Program-made: the position numbers and the translations under genes
DNA from: Legionella donaldsonii
GTDB taxonomy: Bacteria > Pseudomonadota > Gammaproteobacteria > Legionellales > Legionellaceae
Length of the DNA stretch: 64,000 nucleotides
Reading direction: 5' to 3'
Assembly (NCBI RefSeq): GCF_900452385.1
Contig: NZ_UGOA01000001.1
Location: forward strand, 2,241,501-2,305,500
Notes under the pieces: generated by a model
Databases searched by the model: none
Told to the model about the DNA's origin: nothing
Seen by the model: the letters and a program-made list of their open reading frames with translations, nothing else
In this document: one piece after another, positions 45,487-55,819 of the stretch
Layout: each line of letters opens with the position of its first letter
How positions within the stretch are numbered: position 1 is the first letter of the stretch

Positions 45487-45660
45487 TTATAAAATAACCC
45501 CGTCTATTTGCAAATTAGCCAGCCTTATTTTTTCTGCTTTCACCAGCAAATCCCAACCAAAGTGGCCTTGCAAAAAACCGATGACCTCTTCAAAGTTAGG
45601 TATTTTCAATCAATTGGATAATATTATCGCCCACTTAGTAAGGATCTGAAAAATGGTACC
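45487..45660 (-). pseudogene. Remnant of a protein gene, C-terminal part
   Basis: On the minus strand, reading in the frame ending at 45487 gives PNFEEVIGFLQGHFGWDLLV, then KAEKIRLANLQIDGVIL and a stop. It has the composition of a real protein. Upstream the frame is closed, but a one-base shift gives VGDNIIQLIENT, which joins naturally before it. The helix-rich pattern loosely recalls the Hsp70-like YegD family, but I cannot confirm it. It looks like a frameshifted and truncated gene. Confidence 0.25.
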
Positions 45661-45746
45661 ACTTGTTAACTTTCGGTAATACGACTATAAAATCTCATTG
45701 TCCAAAAATTACAATCCTTAAGTTCGCTGCGCCCACTAAAAACAAA

Positions 45747-45776
45747 AAGGCACTGCATGCTAAGCATGAGTGCCTT
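45747..45776 (-). terminator. Intrinsic terminator of clpA
   Basis: AAGGCACT pairs with AGTGCCTT and CATGC with GCATG, with a one-base bulge and a three-base loop. On the minus strand it is followed by TTTTTGTTTTT. It lies about 20 bases after the clpA stop. Confidence 0.9.
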
Positions 45777-45797
45777 GAATAGGGAGAACAGGTAGAA

Positions 45798-48065
45798 TCA
45801 ACAGACACCTTCACGGTGATCATGACTATCAAAATGAAGCTTGCCATCTTTTACTTGCAAGGTGACATGACCTCCATTCGCCAACTTACCAAACAGTAAT
45901 TCGTCAGCAAGTGGTTTCTTCACATTTTCCTGGATTAAACGCGCCATTGGTCGCGCCCCCATGGTTTTATCGTAGCCATGTTCAATCAGCCAATCTCGAG
46001 CTGATTTATCAACCTTAAAGGTTACGCCTTTATTGCTTAATTGCTCATCAAGCTCCATGATAAATTTATCGACAACTAAACCAATCGTCATCTGATCAAG
46101 CGGCGCAAAATTAATGATAGCGTCTAATCGGTTTCTAAATTCAGGGCTAAATTGTCGTTTAATAACCTCTAATCCATCATTGCTGTTATCCTGCAAAGAA
46201 AAACCAATGGCGTTTCTGCTGATTTCATAGGCCCCGGCGTTAGAAGTCATCACGAGTATCACATGACGAAAATCGGCTTGCCGCCCATTCGTATCTGTCA
46301 AAGTGCCATGGTCCATAATCTGCAGCAACAAATTAAAGACATCGGGATGTGCTTTTTCAATTTCATCAAGCAATAACACTGCATGAGGGTTCTTAGTCAC
46401 AGCTTCCGTCAATAACCCGCCTTGATCATAACCGACATAGCCTGGAGGAGCGCCAATCAGGCGTGAAACCGTGTGTTTTTCCATGTATTCAGACATGTCG
46501 AAACGCAACAGCTCAATACCCAAAACATTGGCTAACTGCTTAGTGACTTCTGTTTTACCGACGCCTGTTGGTCCGGCAAAGAGGAAGCAACCGACTGGTT
46601 TTTGTGGTTCACGCAGACCGGAGCGAGCCAGTTTAATTGCAGAAGCAAGTGCGGTTATTGCATTATCTTGGCCATAAACTAACAGTTTTAAATCCCGTTC
46701 CAAATTGCGTAACGTATCTTTGTCTCGAGCAGAAACTTTCTTAACCGGTATGCGAGCAATATTGGCTACTACACTTTCAATTTCTGTCACAGAGATTATT
46801 TTTTTGCGTTTTGTCGCCGTTAACAGATTTTGATATGCACCTGCCTCATCAACCACATCGATCGCTTTATCAGGCAAGAAACGATCATTAATGTACTTCG
46901 CTGATAATTCAGCAGCAGCCTTCAGTGCGGGAATAGAAAACTTAACGCCGTGATGATCTTCAAGGCGTCCTTTTAATCCCTTCAGAATTTCAAAGGTTTC
47001 ATCAATACTTGGTTCTGTAATATCAATCTTCTGAAAACGTCTGGCAAGCGCTCTGTCTTTTTCAAAAATCCCACGATATTCCTGATAGGTCGTTGAACCA
47101 ATACATTTCAATTCGCCATTAGCCAGTAAAGGTTTAATAAGGTTAGAAGCATCCATTACCCCTCCAGATGCCGCACCTGCACCAATGATGGTATGGATTT
47201 CATCAATAAATAATACGGCCCCATCCTGCTGACTTAATTGTTTTAAAACAGCTTTTAAACGTTTTTCAAAATCACCACGATACTTGGTACCAGCCAATAA
47301 GGCTCCTAAATCCAGTGAGTACACAACACAGTTACTAATTGCCTCTGGGACTTCCCCATCAACGATACGCCGCGCCAGCCCTTCCGCTATAGCTGTTTTA
47401 CCCACGCCTGCTTCACCTACCAATAAGGGATTGTTTTTACGGCGACGGCATAAAACCTGGATAGTGCGTTGAATTTCTTCGTGGCGCCCAATAAGGGGGT
47501 CGATTTTACCCATTCTGGCGCGCTTATTGAGATTCATGCAATAACTTTCAAGCGGGGACTCACTACCTTCTCCGCCTAATCCTTCATCATCCATCGGGGA
47601 ATTCATACTGTCATTCATATCATTGTTATGATATTTAGAAACACCATGGGAGATATAATTAATGACGTCTAAACGCGTTATATTTTCACGGCGCAAAAAA
47701 TAAACAGCCTGGCTTTCCTGCTCACTAAATATGGCTGCAAGGACATTAGCTCCAGTCACTTCGGTTTTACCTGCAGACTGAACATGAAACACTGCCCGTT
47801 GTAGCACCCGCTGAAAACCGAGTGTAGGTTGAGTTTCTCGATCTAGCTCATCCTCTGGAATCCTAGGGGTGGTTTCGTCAATGAACTCAAGCAAATCACG
47901 TCGTAACGAATCAATGTTGGCATCACAAGCCTGTAACACATTACCAGCTGCTGGATTATCAAGCAATGAGAGCAACAAATGCTCTACCGTCATGAACTCG
48001 TGACGTTTCTCTTTGGCTTCCTTAAAGGCTAGATTTAAGGTGAATTCAAGTTCTTTGTTTAACAT
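45798..48065 (-). CDS. clpA: ATP-dependent Clp protease ATPase subunit ClpA
   Basis: 755 residues starting [20 protein letters not shown] at 48065, where GAGGAGC precedes the ATG; the longer frame to 48116 overlaps clpS and is not favoured. Two AAA+ modules are seen, with Walker [14 protein letters not shown] and [13 protein letters not shown]. The ClpP-docking loop IGF lies in [13 protein letters not shown]. The N-terminal domain binds ClpS. ClpA unfolds substrates for ClpP. It follows clpS. Confidence 0.97.
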   Translation of the reverse strand: MLNKELEFTLNLAFKEAKEKRHEFMTVEHLLLSLLDNPAAGNVLQACDANIDSLRRDLLEFIDETTPRIPEDELDRETQPTLGFQRVLQRAVFHVQSAGKTEVTGANVLAAIFSEQESQAVYFLRRENITRLDVINYISHGVSKYHNNDMNDSMNSPMDDEGLGGEGSESPLESYCMNLNKRARMGKIDPLIGRHEEIQRTIQVLCRRRKNNPLLVGEAGVGKTAIAEGLARRIVDGEVPEAISNCVVYSLDLGALLAGTKYRGDFEKRLKAVLKQLSQQDGAVLFIDEIHTIIGAGAASGGVMDASNLIKPLLANGELKCIGSTTYQEYRGIFEKDRALARRFQKIDITEPSIDETFEILKGLKGRLEDHHGVKFSIPALKAAAELSAKYINDRFLPDKAIDVVDEAGAYQNLLTATKRKKIISVTEIESVVANIARIPVKKVSARDKDTLRNLERDLKLLVYGQDNAITALASAIKLARSGLREPQKPVGCFLFAGPTGVGKTEVTKQLANVLGIELLRFDMSEYMEKHTVSRLIGAPPGYVGYDQGGLLTEAVTKNPHAVLLLDEIEKAHPDVFNLLLQIMDHGTLTDTNGRQADFRHVILVMTSNAGAYEISRNAIGFSLQDNSNDGLEVIKRQFSPEFRNRLDAIINFAPLDQMTIGLVVDKFIMELDEQLSNKGVTFKVDKSARDWLIEHGYDKTMGARPMARLIQENVKKPLADELLFGKLANGGHVTLQVKDGKLHFDSHDHREGVC

Positions 48066-48088
48066 TTTATTGCTCCTCTCTCCAGCCA

Positions 48089-48418
48089 CTACCAGTTTTC
48101 GGGTTCCATGGTACATAACAAGGGATGCTGGTTGCTTCTAGCATGGTCGTTTACTAGAGCGACCTTGGTTTCTGCTATATCCCTGGTAAAAACACCACAA
48201 ACTCCCTTTCCTAAAATATGAACCTGTAACATCACCTGTGTCGCCAATTCCTCATTTAAGTGAAAGAACCGCTTCAATACATCTACAACGAACTCCATCG
48301 GCGTGTAATCATCGTTAAGCAGTATAACCCTATACTTCTTCGGCTGTCTGACCGCCGGTAAGGCTTCTGACTCCGCCTTTTTGCGCTCAATTATTTCCTC
48401 TAAAGACCATCCGCTCAT
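48089..48418 (-). CDS. clpS: ClpS adaptor of ClpAP
   Basis: 109 residues with a flexible basic N-terminal arm ([20 protein letters not shown]) and the ClpS core: [20 protein letters not shown] and [20 protein letters not shown]. It recognises N-degron substrates (bulky hydrophobic N-terminal residues) and delivers them to ClpA. The start at 48418 (MSGWSLEE) has a better-placed AGGG than 48427. clpA follows after 23 bases. Confidence 0.95.
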   Translation of the reverse strand: MSGWSLEEIIERKKAESEALPAVRQPKKYRVILLNDDYTPMEFVVDVLKRFFHLNEELATQVMLQVHILGKGVCGVFTRDIAETKVALVNDHARSNQHPLLCTMEPENW

Positions 48419-48743
48419 GACATACACCCTTTATTAATTTTATAGACTTACAATGCACTTTTGGCCAGTAAAAAGATGATTTAATTATTGAAAAAATTAA
48501 ACCTTGCGGCAATCAACAACATCTTGATTAGATAGCATTCATACTGGTTATTATGAATAGTATAAAAAATACTCTCACTGTTAATCTGTAAAATGGCAGT
48601 TGAGCTCTTAATGCTGCCAATATACCCTAAATTTATTTGTATCCAAAAGTCCTTTTTTGGACGTAAAACGCCCCTTTTCAGGGGCGTCGTTTTATTCGTT
48701 ATAAATTTGATTTATAACTATCCAATTTAGAATATTACTTTAT
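48419..48743. other. Intergenic region between icd and clpS
   Basis: About 325 bases between two minus-strand genes. Contains the icd terminator (48668-48687) and a TATGAATAGTATAAAAAAT stretch near 48552 that could be part of the clpS promoter. Confidence 0.45.
48668..48687 (-). terminator. Terminator downstream of icd
   Basis: ACGCCCC and GGGGCGT form a perfect 7-bp stem with a six-base loop. On the minus strand it is followed by TTTTACG and on the plus strand by CGTTTTATT. It lies about 56 bases after the icd stop. Confidence 0.7.
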
Positions 48744-50000
48744 TTACATATGGTTAATCATCGCTTCAGCAAATCCGGAGCAACTTACACAGGTAGCGCC
48801 TTGCATTAAGCGCTCAAAATCATAAGTAACCGTTTTTGCTTCAATTGCCCCTTCCATTCCTTTGATAATTAGATCAGCCGCTTCAACCCAACCTAAATGG
48901 CGAAGCATCATTTCAGCCGATAAAATCAATGAACCGGGGTTTACTTTATCTTGACCCGCATATTTAGGCGCTGTTCCGTGAGTTGCTTCAAAGACAGCCA
49001 CCTCATCACCAATATTAGCTCCAGGCGCAATTCCAATACCACCAACCTGTGCTGCAAGCGCATCAGAAATATAATCACCGTTTAAGTTCAGGGTAGCAAT
49101 AACGCTATAATCTTCTGGTCTTAACAAAATTTGTTGCAAAAAAGCATCCGCAATGACGTCTTTAATTATGATGGGTTTACCTGTTTTAGGATTGGTTAAT
49201 TCCATCCAGGGCCCACCCTGATATTCTTTTGCTCCGAAACTCTCGCGGGCAACTTGATAACCCCAATCCTTGAATGCCCCCTCGGTAAATTTCATGATAT
49301 TACCTTTGTGAACCAAGGTGACAGAATCACGCTGATTATCAATCGCATATTGAATAGCAGCTTTGACCAAACGCGCCGTACCTTCCTGAGAAACTGGTTT
49401 AATTCCTATACCGCAATTCTCGGGAAAACGAATTTTCTTCACGCCCATTTCTTTTTGCAGAAAATGAATAACTTTTTTCGCTTCAGCTGAGTTGGCTTGC
49501 CATTCTATACCCGCATAAATATCTTCTGCATTCTCGCGGAAAATAACCATGTTGGTTTTCCAAGGCTCTCTGACTGGGCTTGGTGTACCATTAAAATAAC
49601 GGACTGGACGTAAACAAGTATAGAGATCAAGTTCCTGGCGAATGGCAACATTCAATGAGCGAATTCCACCACCGACTGGCGTAGTCAAAGGACCTTTAAT
49701 AGAAACAACGAATTTTCTTATGGCATCTAGCGTTTCTTTGGGTAGCCATTGATCTCCACCATAGACTTTTGTTGCCTTCTCACCGGCATAAACTTCCATC
49801 CAGGCAATTTTCTTTTTATCACCATACGCTTTTGCCACTGCAGCATCAACGACCCGTATCATCGCTGGAGTCACGTCCACGCCAATACCATCTCCCTCAA
49901 TAAACGGAATAATAGGAAATTGAGGTACTTTCAAGGATAAATCAGCAGCAACAGTAATAGCTTGTCCCTGAGCTGGAACATGGATTTTTTCGTAGGTCAT
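48744..50000 (-). CDS. icd: NADP-dependent isocitrate dehydrogenase
   Basis: 418 residues starting [15 protein letters not shown] at 50000, where ACGGAG precedes the ATG; the longer frame to 50027 is less favoured. The substrate-binding and phosphorylation region [18 protein letters not shown] corresponds to E. coli Ser113. The NADP motif is [20 protein letters not shown] followed by [14 protein letters not shown]-cycle enzyme converting isocitrate to 2-oxoglutarate. Confidence 0.97.
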   Translation of the reverse strand: MTYEKIHVPAQGQAITVAADLSLKVPQFPIIPFIEGDGIGVDVTPAMIRVVDAAVAKAYGDKKKIAWMEVYAGEKATKVYGGDQWLPKETLDAIRKFVVSIKGPLTTPVGGGIRSLNVAIRQELDLYTCLRPVRYFNGTPSPVREPWKTNMVIFRENAEDIYAGIEWQANSAEAKKVIHFLQKEMGVKKIRFPENCGIGIKPVSQEGTARLVKAAIQYAIDNQRDSVTLVHKGNIMKFTEGAFKDWGYQVARESFGAKEYQGGPWMELTNPKTGKPIIIKDVIADAFLQQILLRPEDYSVIATLNLNGDYISDALAAQVGGIGIAPGANIGDEVAVFEATHGTAPKYAGQDKVNPGSLILSAEMMLRHLGWVEAADLIIKGMEGAIEAKTVTYDFERLMQGATCVSCSGFAEAMINHM

Positions 50001-50370
50001 TGATAACTCCGTCTGGGTTAAAGACATTAATCATAGCACGCTCAAACTCTTTGTCCCAAATGCATTTCTTCTCCTCTTTAAACTAAAAACAGGTATGGCT
50101 TCACAATTGAATATAAGGACACTTAGTGGCCGATATACACTACCCTTTCTGAATTAAGTCTGCCTTGAAGAAGCCCTGAATGGGCCTAGGGGTGTTTACT
50201 AGTGATTACCTCAACTCAATGCTCAGGCAAGCGTTGGGAGATAGCAAGAATGTTGAAAAGGATTTGAAATTTGGTAATCCATCTCATTGCACTGGGTATA
50301 ACCACTCATGATCAAACAGCAATTGGCTCGGTCGCTAAGCTGAAGACCCAGCGACCGATAACTCGATGAG
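50001..50370. other. Intergenic region between icd and the MOMP gene
   Basis: About 370 bases. The hairpin CGGTCGCT (50329-50336) / AGCGACCG (50350-50357), an 8-bp stem, lies just downstream of the MOMP gene stop. It has no U-run, so it may protect the mRNA 3' end instead of acting as a strong terminator. The rest shows no gene. Confidence 0.5.
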
Positions 50371-51255
50371 TTAGACATTGGCTATGTATTTTAGACCAAT
50401 ATAAGGACCTGATGCTGAAAAATCACTTTCAATACCTCTGAATACAGCCCCAATGTTATTTTGCGCATTAAAATAATTAAACCACATATAACCTGCATCC
50501 AAAATTAAATCGCCTTGCGCCATAGTATAAGTGTAATCAGCCCCTACTTTGGCTTCCAGTTCTGGAACCATGGCAGTCTTTGAACCTTCGGTTAAACATA
50601 TGCCACAGTTGAATTTGCTAGTTCCAACTAATATCGCTGTTGCAGCCTTCGCGTAAACTCCCAGACCATTTCCAAAAACGTAGTTCAGATCCAGGCCAGT
50701 ACGGGGGCCAAATCCATTAAATGTAGCGGACGATTGCGAAATAAATACGCTGCTGTTATAAACGTGTGCACGAGTTTGAATTCGCGCATATTGTACGCCG
50801 CCATGAAACCGTATTTTCTTATTTGCACTAAAATCAACAAATTGGCCTAACTCACCATTAACAGCATCCCACTTACTGTTAATAGACAAATAATTACCGC
50901 TTGCGAATGAAGCCCCTGGTGTGAAATTATTATCGTTGTCGAAGTGGTACCAGTTTACATTGATGTCATTGCCTGTATTGAAATGGTAGGATCCTTCCAG
51001 TTTGAAGCCCCAATCCCAATCCGGGTCGAAATCAGTAAACCTTGTAGCAGAATCAGTAGTGTTTGAGCCATAGTAACCAAAATCAGCATCATAGACTGGT
51101 TGCAAATAAAGAGCGCTTATACCAATATCCCATGCAGTTCTCTCACAAGGAACAGTAACATTACCTGGGATACAAACAGGTCCCATAGTACCAGCAAATA
51201 CTGCACTACTTCCTAAAGCAAGTATACTTAGAGCTGTTTTTTTCAAACTAAACAT
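50371..51255 (-). CDS. Legionella-type major outer membrane protein (porin)
   Basis: 294 residues with a signal peptide (cleavage after AVFA, about residue 21). The mature start [20 protein letters not shown] with its conserved cysteine pair, then [20 protein letters not shown] and [20 protein letters not shown], matches the major outer membrane protein of L. pneumophila closely. It ends in a beta-strand with [12 protein letters not shown] forms cysteine-linked porin trimers and binds complement C3 (known). This gene is the main clue to the genus. Confidence 0.95.
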   Translation of the reverse strand: MFSLKKTALSILALGSSAVFAGTMGPVCIPGNVTVPCERTAWDIGISALYLQPVYDADFGYYGSNTTDSATRFTDFDPDWDWGFKLEGSYHFNTGNDINVNWYHFDNDNNFTPGASFASGNYLSINSKWDAVNGELGQFVDFSANKKIRFHGGVQYARIQTRAHVYNSSVFISQSSATFNGFGPRTGLDLNYVFGNGLGVYAKAATAILVGTSKFNCGICLTEGSKTAMVPELEAKVGADYTYTMAQGDLILDAGYMWFNYFNAQNNIGAVFRGIESDFSASGPYIGLKYIANV

Positions 51256-51513
51256 CCTTTGTCTCCACTTAAAATTATTGGGTATTCATTCATTGATAAA
51301 TCTGCTTGGGAGTTACCAAGAGCATGCTCTCTATCAGTCAGTAAGCGAAGCATGCAATGCTTCGAGTATCCTTTTTGAATATATATAAGTCAAGATTTTA
51401 TCATTAAAAAAATTTAATGATTACCAACATGCAGGCATAAAACCTACCAAGTGTATTATGATATGATTCAGCATTATAGGCTACGTAAGAGTTACTTTTC
51501 TATTGCAAGCAAC

Positions 51514-52092
51514 ATGAGTGAAATTTTACTATTCAATAAACCTTTTGGGGTTCTAAGCCAATTCACCGGCGACATACATGAACAAACGCTGGCTCACTAT
51601 ATTAATAAACCGAATTTTTATGCAGCAGGGCGTTTGGATAAAAATAGCGAAGGGCTTTTGCTTCTTACTCATCAGGGTAAATTGCAACATCGGCTCAGTC
51701 ATCCTGACGCCAACAAAGAGAAATATTATTGGGTTCAGGTAGAGGGGATACCACAAGAACAAGACCTCTTCCCCATTAGGCAAGGCTTAGTAATCAGAGA
51801 AACACGGTTTTTGCCAGCTAAAGTAACATTAATCGATGAGCCTCCACTATGGCCAAGGAATCCACCTGTGCGTTTTCGTAAAACCGTACCAACCAGTTGG
51901 TTAGAGATCGTGTTGCGGGAAGGTAAAAATCATCAAATCCGTCGAATGACAGCAGCGATTGGTTTTCCAACATTACGATTAGTCCGACATCGCATTGCTG
52001 ATTGGTCACTAGGCAATTTGCAACCAGGTGAGTACCGTTTATTACCTATCAATTCCAAAACTGGTAAATTATTGCAAGGGCCTATTCGGTAA
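51514..52092 (+). CDS. rluE: 23S rRNA pseudouridine synthase, RluE family
   Basis: 192 residues from MSEILLFNKPFGVLSQFTGD at 51514; a longer frame to 51451 lacks a ribosome-binding site. The RluB/E/F-type catalytic motif is YAAGRLDKNSEGLLLLT, with the active Asp in GRLDKNSEG. PRNPPVRFRKTVPTSWLEI and REGKNHQIRRMTA are also conserved. RluE modifies U2457 in the peptidyl transferase region. It overlaps the HD-GYP gene at the 3' ends by 11 bases. Confidence 0.9.
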   Translation: MSEILLFNKPFGVLSQFTGDIHEQTLAHYINKPNFYAAGRLDKNSEGLLLLTHQGKLQHRLSHPDANKEKYYWVQVEGIPQEQDLFPIRQGLVIRETRFLPAKVTLIDEPPLWPRNPPVRFRKTVPTSWLEIVLREGKNHQIRRMTAAIGFPTLRLVRHRIADWSLGNLQPGEYRLLPINSKTGKLLQGPIR

Positions 52093-53095
52093 GAAACGTT
52101 TTTAACTCCAAAAAAGAAAAAACCTCTTGAGAATAAATAGTCACTCCCTGTTGAATCAAACTCAACAAGCATTCGACGTAGTATTTATCAAATAAAATGC
52201 CTGCTGTTGAATTTAAATAACTAATTGCTTCTTTAATTGTACGAGCAGCTCGATAAGGTCTATTTATGACCATGGCGTCCCAAACGTCGGCTATCGCAAC
52301 TATTTTGGCTAACTCATTAATCTCTTCTTTCTTTAATCCCTTAGGATAGCCAGAGCCATCCAACCGCTCATGATGTTGGGATACAATCACCTCAATGTCC
52401 CAAGGACAGACAATCTTATTTACGATCTCACTGCCTTTATTCACATGCTGCTTTAAAACTTCATATTCATAAGTTTCTAGTTGGCGAGGAGTTACTAAAT
52501 AGTCCATAGGCACATAAATTTTTCCCACATCATGGATAAGAGCCCCTAAATACAAGGTAGCCAAAAGATTAATCTCTGAGAGATCCGCTTTTTTGGCAAT
52601 ATGCAAGGCAATCGAGGCGGTTCGCTTCTGATGCCCTGCTGTATAAAGATCACGTGTCTCAACTACCTCTGCAAGTGCTCTAATCGCATTAAAGAATGAA
52701 TTTGCTAAAGTTTCTTTATCAAGCTCAATTTGCTCTTCCAATCTTAAAAAGGTAGTTATCTCCTCAAAGTAAATCATATAGATCGTTTTTTGTGCAATAA
52801 TTTTGGTGACGGGTACAACTCTAACGATAAACGTTTTCTTGTTTAAATTAATGACTCCTTTTATTTCTTTATGAGACTTAACTGCCGCTTTAAAATAATC
52901 TGGAACCTGATTAATCTTTGGAAAAACATGCCAAAATTTCAACCCAGTTGCATCCATATTTACCAATCTGTAATAAGAAGGATTGGCATAAAGGATTGAG
53001 GCTTGTACATCACAAAGAAGCACCGGATTTTCTAATAACGAAAGAACATGCGACATTGCATCAAAGAGAACGAAGTCTTTTTTATGAGCAGGCAT
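52082..53095 (-). CDS. PAS-HD-GYP cyclic-di-GMP phosphodiesterase
   Basis: About 337 residues from MPAHKKDF at 53095, where AGGA lies seven bases upstream; an in-frame ATG at 53137 would add 14 residues. The N-terminal PAS-like domain (about residues 15 to 120) includes VLLCDVQASILYANPSYYRL. The HD-GYP domain has the HD pair LIHDVGKIYVP and the signature HHERLDGSGYPKGL, complete for metal binding and catalysis. It degrades cyclic-di-GMP, likely to pGpG or GMP. No membrane segment, so the signal is probably sensed in the cytoplasm. Confidence 0.9.
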   Translation of the reverse strand: MPAHKKDFVLFDAMSHVLSLLENPVLLCDVQASILYANPSYYRLVNMDATGLKFWHVFPKINQVPDYFKAAVKSHKEIKGVINLNKKTFIVRVVPVTKIIAQKTIYMIYFEEITTFLRLEEQIELDKETLANSFFNAIRALAEVVETRDLYTAGHQKRTASIALHIAKKADLSEINLLATLYLGALIHDVGKIYVPMDYLVTPRQLETYEYEVLKQHVNKGSEIVNKIVCPWDIEVIVSQHHERLDGSGYPKGLKKEEINELAKIVAIADVWDAMVINRPYRAARTIKEAISYLNSTAGILFDKYYVECLLSLIQQGVTIYSQEVFSFLELKTFLTE

Positions 53096-53201
53096 ACCTT
53101 GATCCTGAAAGTTATTTTTCTTTAATAAAAACGCCATTAAAGAATTTTATTAATTAATTTCTAGTATAGAATTAATTGAAAGAATACAAGGCAGATCTAA
53201 T

Positions 53202-54641
53202 TCAGGTACAGTCCGTTTGGCAGGACCATCCACCTCCCAAAGCTTTAATAAGTAATACACTGGCTACCTGGCGGCGAGTACGAATATCCACCGAATTCAG
53301 TTCTGCTTGTAAGGCGGTGTTTTCATTGACAACGACATCCAGATAATTAGTGAGTCCACCTTTATATCGATCGATTGCTTGGACCAAGGCACGTTTTGCT
53401 GCAGCCGTGGCGGCGGTTTGACTTCGGTTTTCTTGATCAAGACGGCGTATGGCAACTAGATTATCTTCTACCTCCTGGAAAGCAGTAAGCACAGTTTGCC
53501 GGTAAGAAGCGACTGTTTCGTGATAACTCGCTTTTGCAGAGTTCAATAAACCACGCAATTTGCCACCATCAAATAATACCAAGTTTGCCAAAGGCTTTAC
53601 TAAAGCTAATCCACTAATGGGTCCAAGCGACCAAAATAGACTGGGCTGATCAAATAGGTTTGCTAGGGTTTGACTTTCAACACCAGCTATTGAACTAAAA
53701 TTAATTTGCGGGTAAAAAGCTGCACAAGCAACACCTATCTCAAAATTTGCCGCTTGCACGCGTTGTTCTGCAGCAGCAATATCGGGCCTGCGTTCTAAAA
53801 GTGAAGAAGGTAATTCAGGCGCAATAGAAACCAGATTCATTCGTGTTTTTGCAGGGGGCATTTTAAAATTAGCTGGTATTTCACCCACTAATACTGCAAT
53901 GGCATGTTCAAGTTGAGCACGCCGCAATCGCATTTCCGTTGCTGCAGTTCTGGCATTTTCCAGTTGCGTAATGGCTTGATCAACATCGGCTATCGGTGCA
54001 GCCCCTCCATCATAACGTTTACGAGTTATGTATAAACCTTTTTCATAAGCCGCTACTGTCGCATCCAATACCCGTTGGCTAGCTTCATCCCCCCGCAAAG
54101 CAAAATAATCCATAGCCAATTCTGCATGCATGCTAAGAGAGGTAGCAGCAAGATCAGCGGTGCTGGCTCGTAACTGACTCTCACTAGCAGCCACTGAATT
54201 CCGCACCCGCCCCCACAAATCGATCTCATAAGAGACATCCACACCCGCTAAAAAATCACTAAAGGAATTATTTGTACTTGGGTTAGCAATATTCCTCGAT
54301 TTTTGTTGCCTGTCCGCATTTCCTACCCCAAGCAAGGTAGGATAATAAGCAGAACGTGCAACCTGTGCTGCGGCACGCGCGTTTTGAAAACGAGAAAAGG
54401 CAACTTTCAAATTTTGGTTTGTACAAGTCACTTTTTCTTCGAGTTCATTTAACACTGGATCATTAAACATTAACCACCAACGCGTACCTTTAGCAGTAGG
54501 AGTATATCCCTTAGCCTTTTTCCACTCCTTTGTTTCTTTGTATTCAACAGGAATAGGCATCGGGGGGCGCTGATATCGGGGTGCAAACGAGCAAGCAGCC
54601 AATAATAACGAAAATAAAATCAGAGTCATTAGTCTTTTCAT
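53202..54641 (-). CDS. RND efflux outer membrane factor (NodT-type lipoprotein)
   Basis: 479 residues with lipobox LLLAACSFAP (Cys near residue 17). The outer membrane efflux protein repeat pattern is visible: helical regions with NQNLKVAFSRFQNARAAAQV and NFEIGVACAAFYPQINFSSI, and GGLTNYLDVVVNENTALQAE. It forms the TolC-like trimeric duct for the adaptor and permease encoded upstream, overlapping the adaptor gene by four bases. Confidence 0.93.
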   Translation of the reverse strand: MKRLMTLILFSLLLAACSFAPRYQRPPMPIPVEYKETKEWKKAKGYTPTAKGTRWWLMFNDPVLNELEEKVTCTNQNLKVAFSRFQNARAAAQVARSAYYPTLLGVGNADRQQKSRNIANPSTNNSFSDFLAGVDVSYEIDLWGRVRNSVAASESQLRASTADLAATSLSMHAELAMDYFALRGDEASQRVLDATVAAYEKGLYITRKRYDGGAAPIADVDQAITQLENARTAATEMRLRRAQLEHAIAVLVGEIPANFKMPPAKTRMNLVSIAPELPSSLLERRPDIAAAEQRVQAANFEIGVACAAFYPQINFSSIAGVESQTLANLFDQPSLFWSLGPISGLALVKPLANLVLFDGGKLRGLLNSAKASYHETVASYRQTVLTAFQEVEDNLVAIRRLDQENRSQTAATAAAKRALVQAIDRYKGGLTNYLDVVVNENTALQAELNSVDIRTRRQVASVLLIKALGGGWSCQTDCT

Positions 54642-55819
54642 TTTGGGGCTGGCTCTTGTGGTGTTTCATTGTCTTTGGATGCTATTTTCACCTCTTGCCC
54701 GGCTATAAGAGCATCTGGTGGATTTAAAATAACTAGCTCTCCAACTTGAAGACCGGTATTAACCTCGACTTCAGTACCAAAATCACGACTTACAGTGATT
54801 GGGCGTAAATCCACTTTATTATTCTTATTAACTACAGCCACTTGTAAGCCTTGGGCACGAAAGATAAGTGTATTCACTGGTAAACGAATAAGTTTTGACG
54901 AAAGGGGCATATTGAAATGGACTTCCGTATATCCACCAGGCAGTAATTCATCCTTGGGATTATCCGCCCAGAATTGAGCAAGCAAAGTCAGGGAATCAAC
55001 ATTAATCGCATCCGCTGTTTTGTACAGTTTGGCTGGAAATTTTTTCCCGGGATGTTCAGTGAAATATAAACTTACTTCCATGTTGGGTTTAACATTATTC
55101 ACATAGGTTTGTGGAATTTGCACATATACACGTATAGGATTCGATTGCACAATATGAAATAAAGAAAAAACATTAGTACCACTACCTGCATTAATGAGTG
55201 AACCAATATCAATATTGCGGAAACTAATCGTACCATCAAAAGGTGCAATGACTCGCTCATAACTCACTAGATCACGCAATCTATCGCGGTTGGCTTGCGC
55301 GGATTTCATAATTGCTGTCGTCGCTTTTAGATTGCTAACTTTCTCATCAGTTTCCTGTTTGGAGACAGAATCTGATTTTAATAAATGGAGCCAGCGTTTT
55401 GCTGTAATATCAGCCAAATCTTTATTGGCAATCGCGGTGTGTAAATCAGCTTCAGCTTGGTGTAACTGGGCATTGACTTCCGGTGCTTCAATGATAGCAA
55501 GTAAATCACCCTCTTTCACTTTACTACCAATGTCAACATACCAGTCTTTAATATAACCATTTGTACGCGCGTAAATTGTTGCTTCATGCCAGGCTTCAAC
55601 CTTACCTGGTAAAATAATTTCCTCCGTCAAAGGACCTGGCTTAGTAGTAAGAGTCGCCACAATCGGTACTGCATTCGCATTGGTTTCTACACGCAACGCC
55701 ATCTTAGCCTGCACACGAAAAAAAATAATAACAAAGGCAAGCAATAAAATAAGACAAACAATAATAATAACCCGACGCGACGTGTGAGACGCCATCGGCA
55801 ATTGGCTTTCGTCAGACAT
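54638..55819 (-). CDS. RND efflux periplasmic adaptor
   Basis: 393 residues. An N-terminal membrane anchor at about residues 15 to 38 replaces a lipobox. The HlyD/AcrA fold follows: lipoyl-like RTNGYIKDWYVDIGSKVKEG and a helical hairpin (QLHQAEADLHTAIANKDLAD), then beta-barrel VIAPFDGTISFRNIDIGSLI. It bridges the permease and the outer membrane factor. Starts within the permease gene's last codons (8-base overlap). Confidence 0.93.
   Translation of the reverse strand: MSDESQLPMASHTSRRVIIIVCLILLLAFVIIFFRVQAKMALRVETNANAVPIVATLTTKPGPLTEEIILPGKVEAWHEATIYARTNGYIKDWYVDIGSKVKEGDLLAIIEAPEVNAQLHQAEADLHTAIANKDLADITAKRWLHLLKSDSVSKQETDEKVSNLKATTAIMKSAQANRDRLRDLVSYERVIAPFDGTISFRNIDIGSLINAGSGTNVFSLFHIVQSNPIRVYVQIPQTYVNNVKPNMEVSLYFTEHPGKKFPAKLYKTADAINVDSLTLLAQFWADNPKDELLPGGYTEVHFNMPLSSKLIRLPVNTLIFRAQGLQVAVVNKNNKVDLRPITVSRDFGTEVEVNTGLQVGELVILNPPDALIAGQEVKIASKDNETPQEPAPK

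Noticed and set aside
51451-51513. Upstream extension of rluE
   Set aside because: No ribosome-binding site; the conserved domain begins right at the ATG at 51514.
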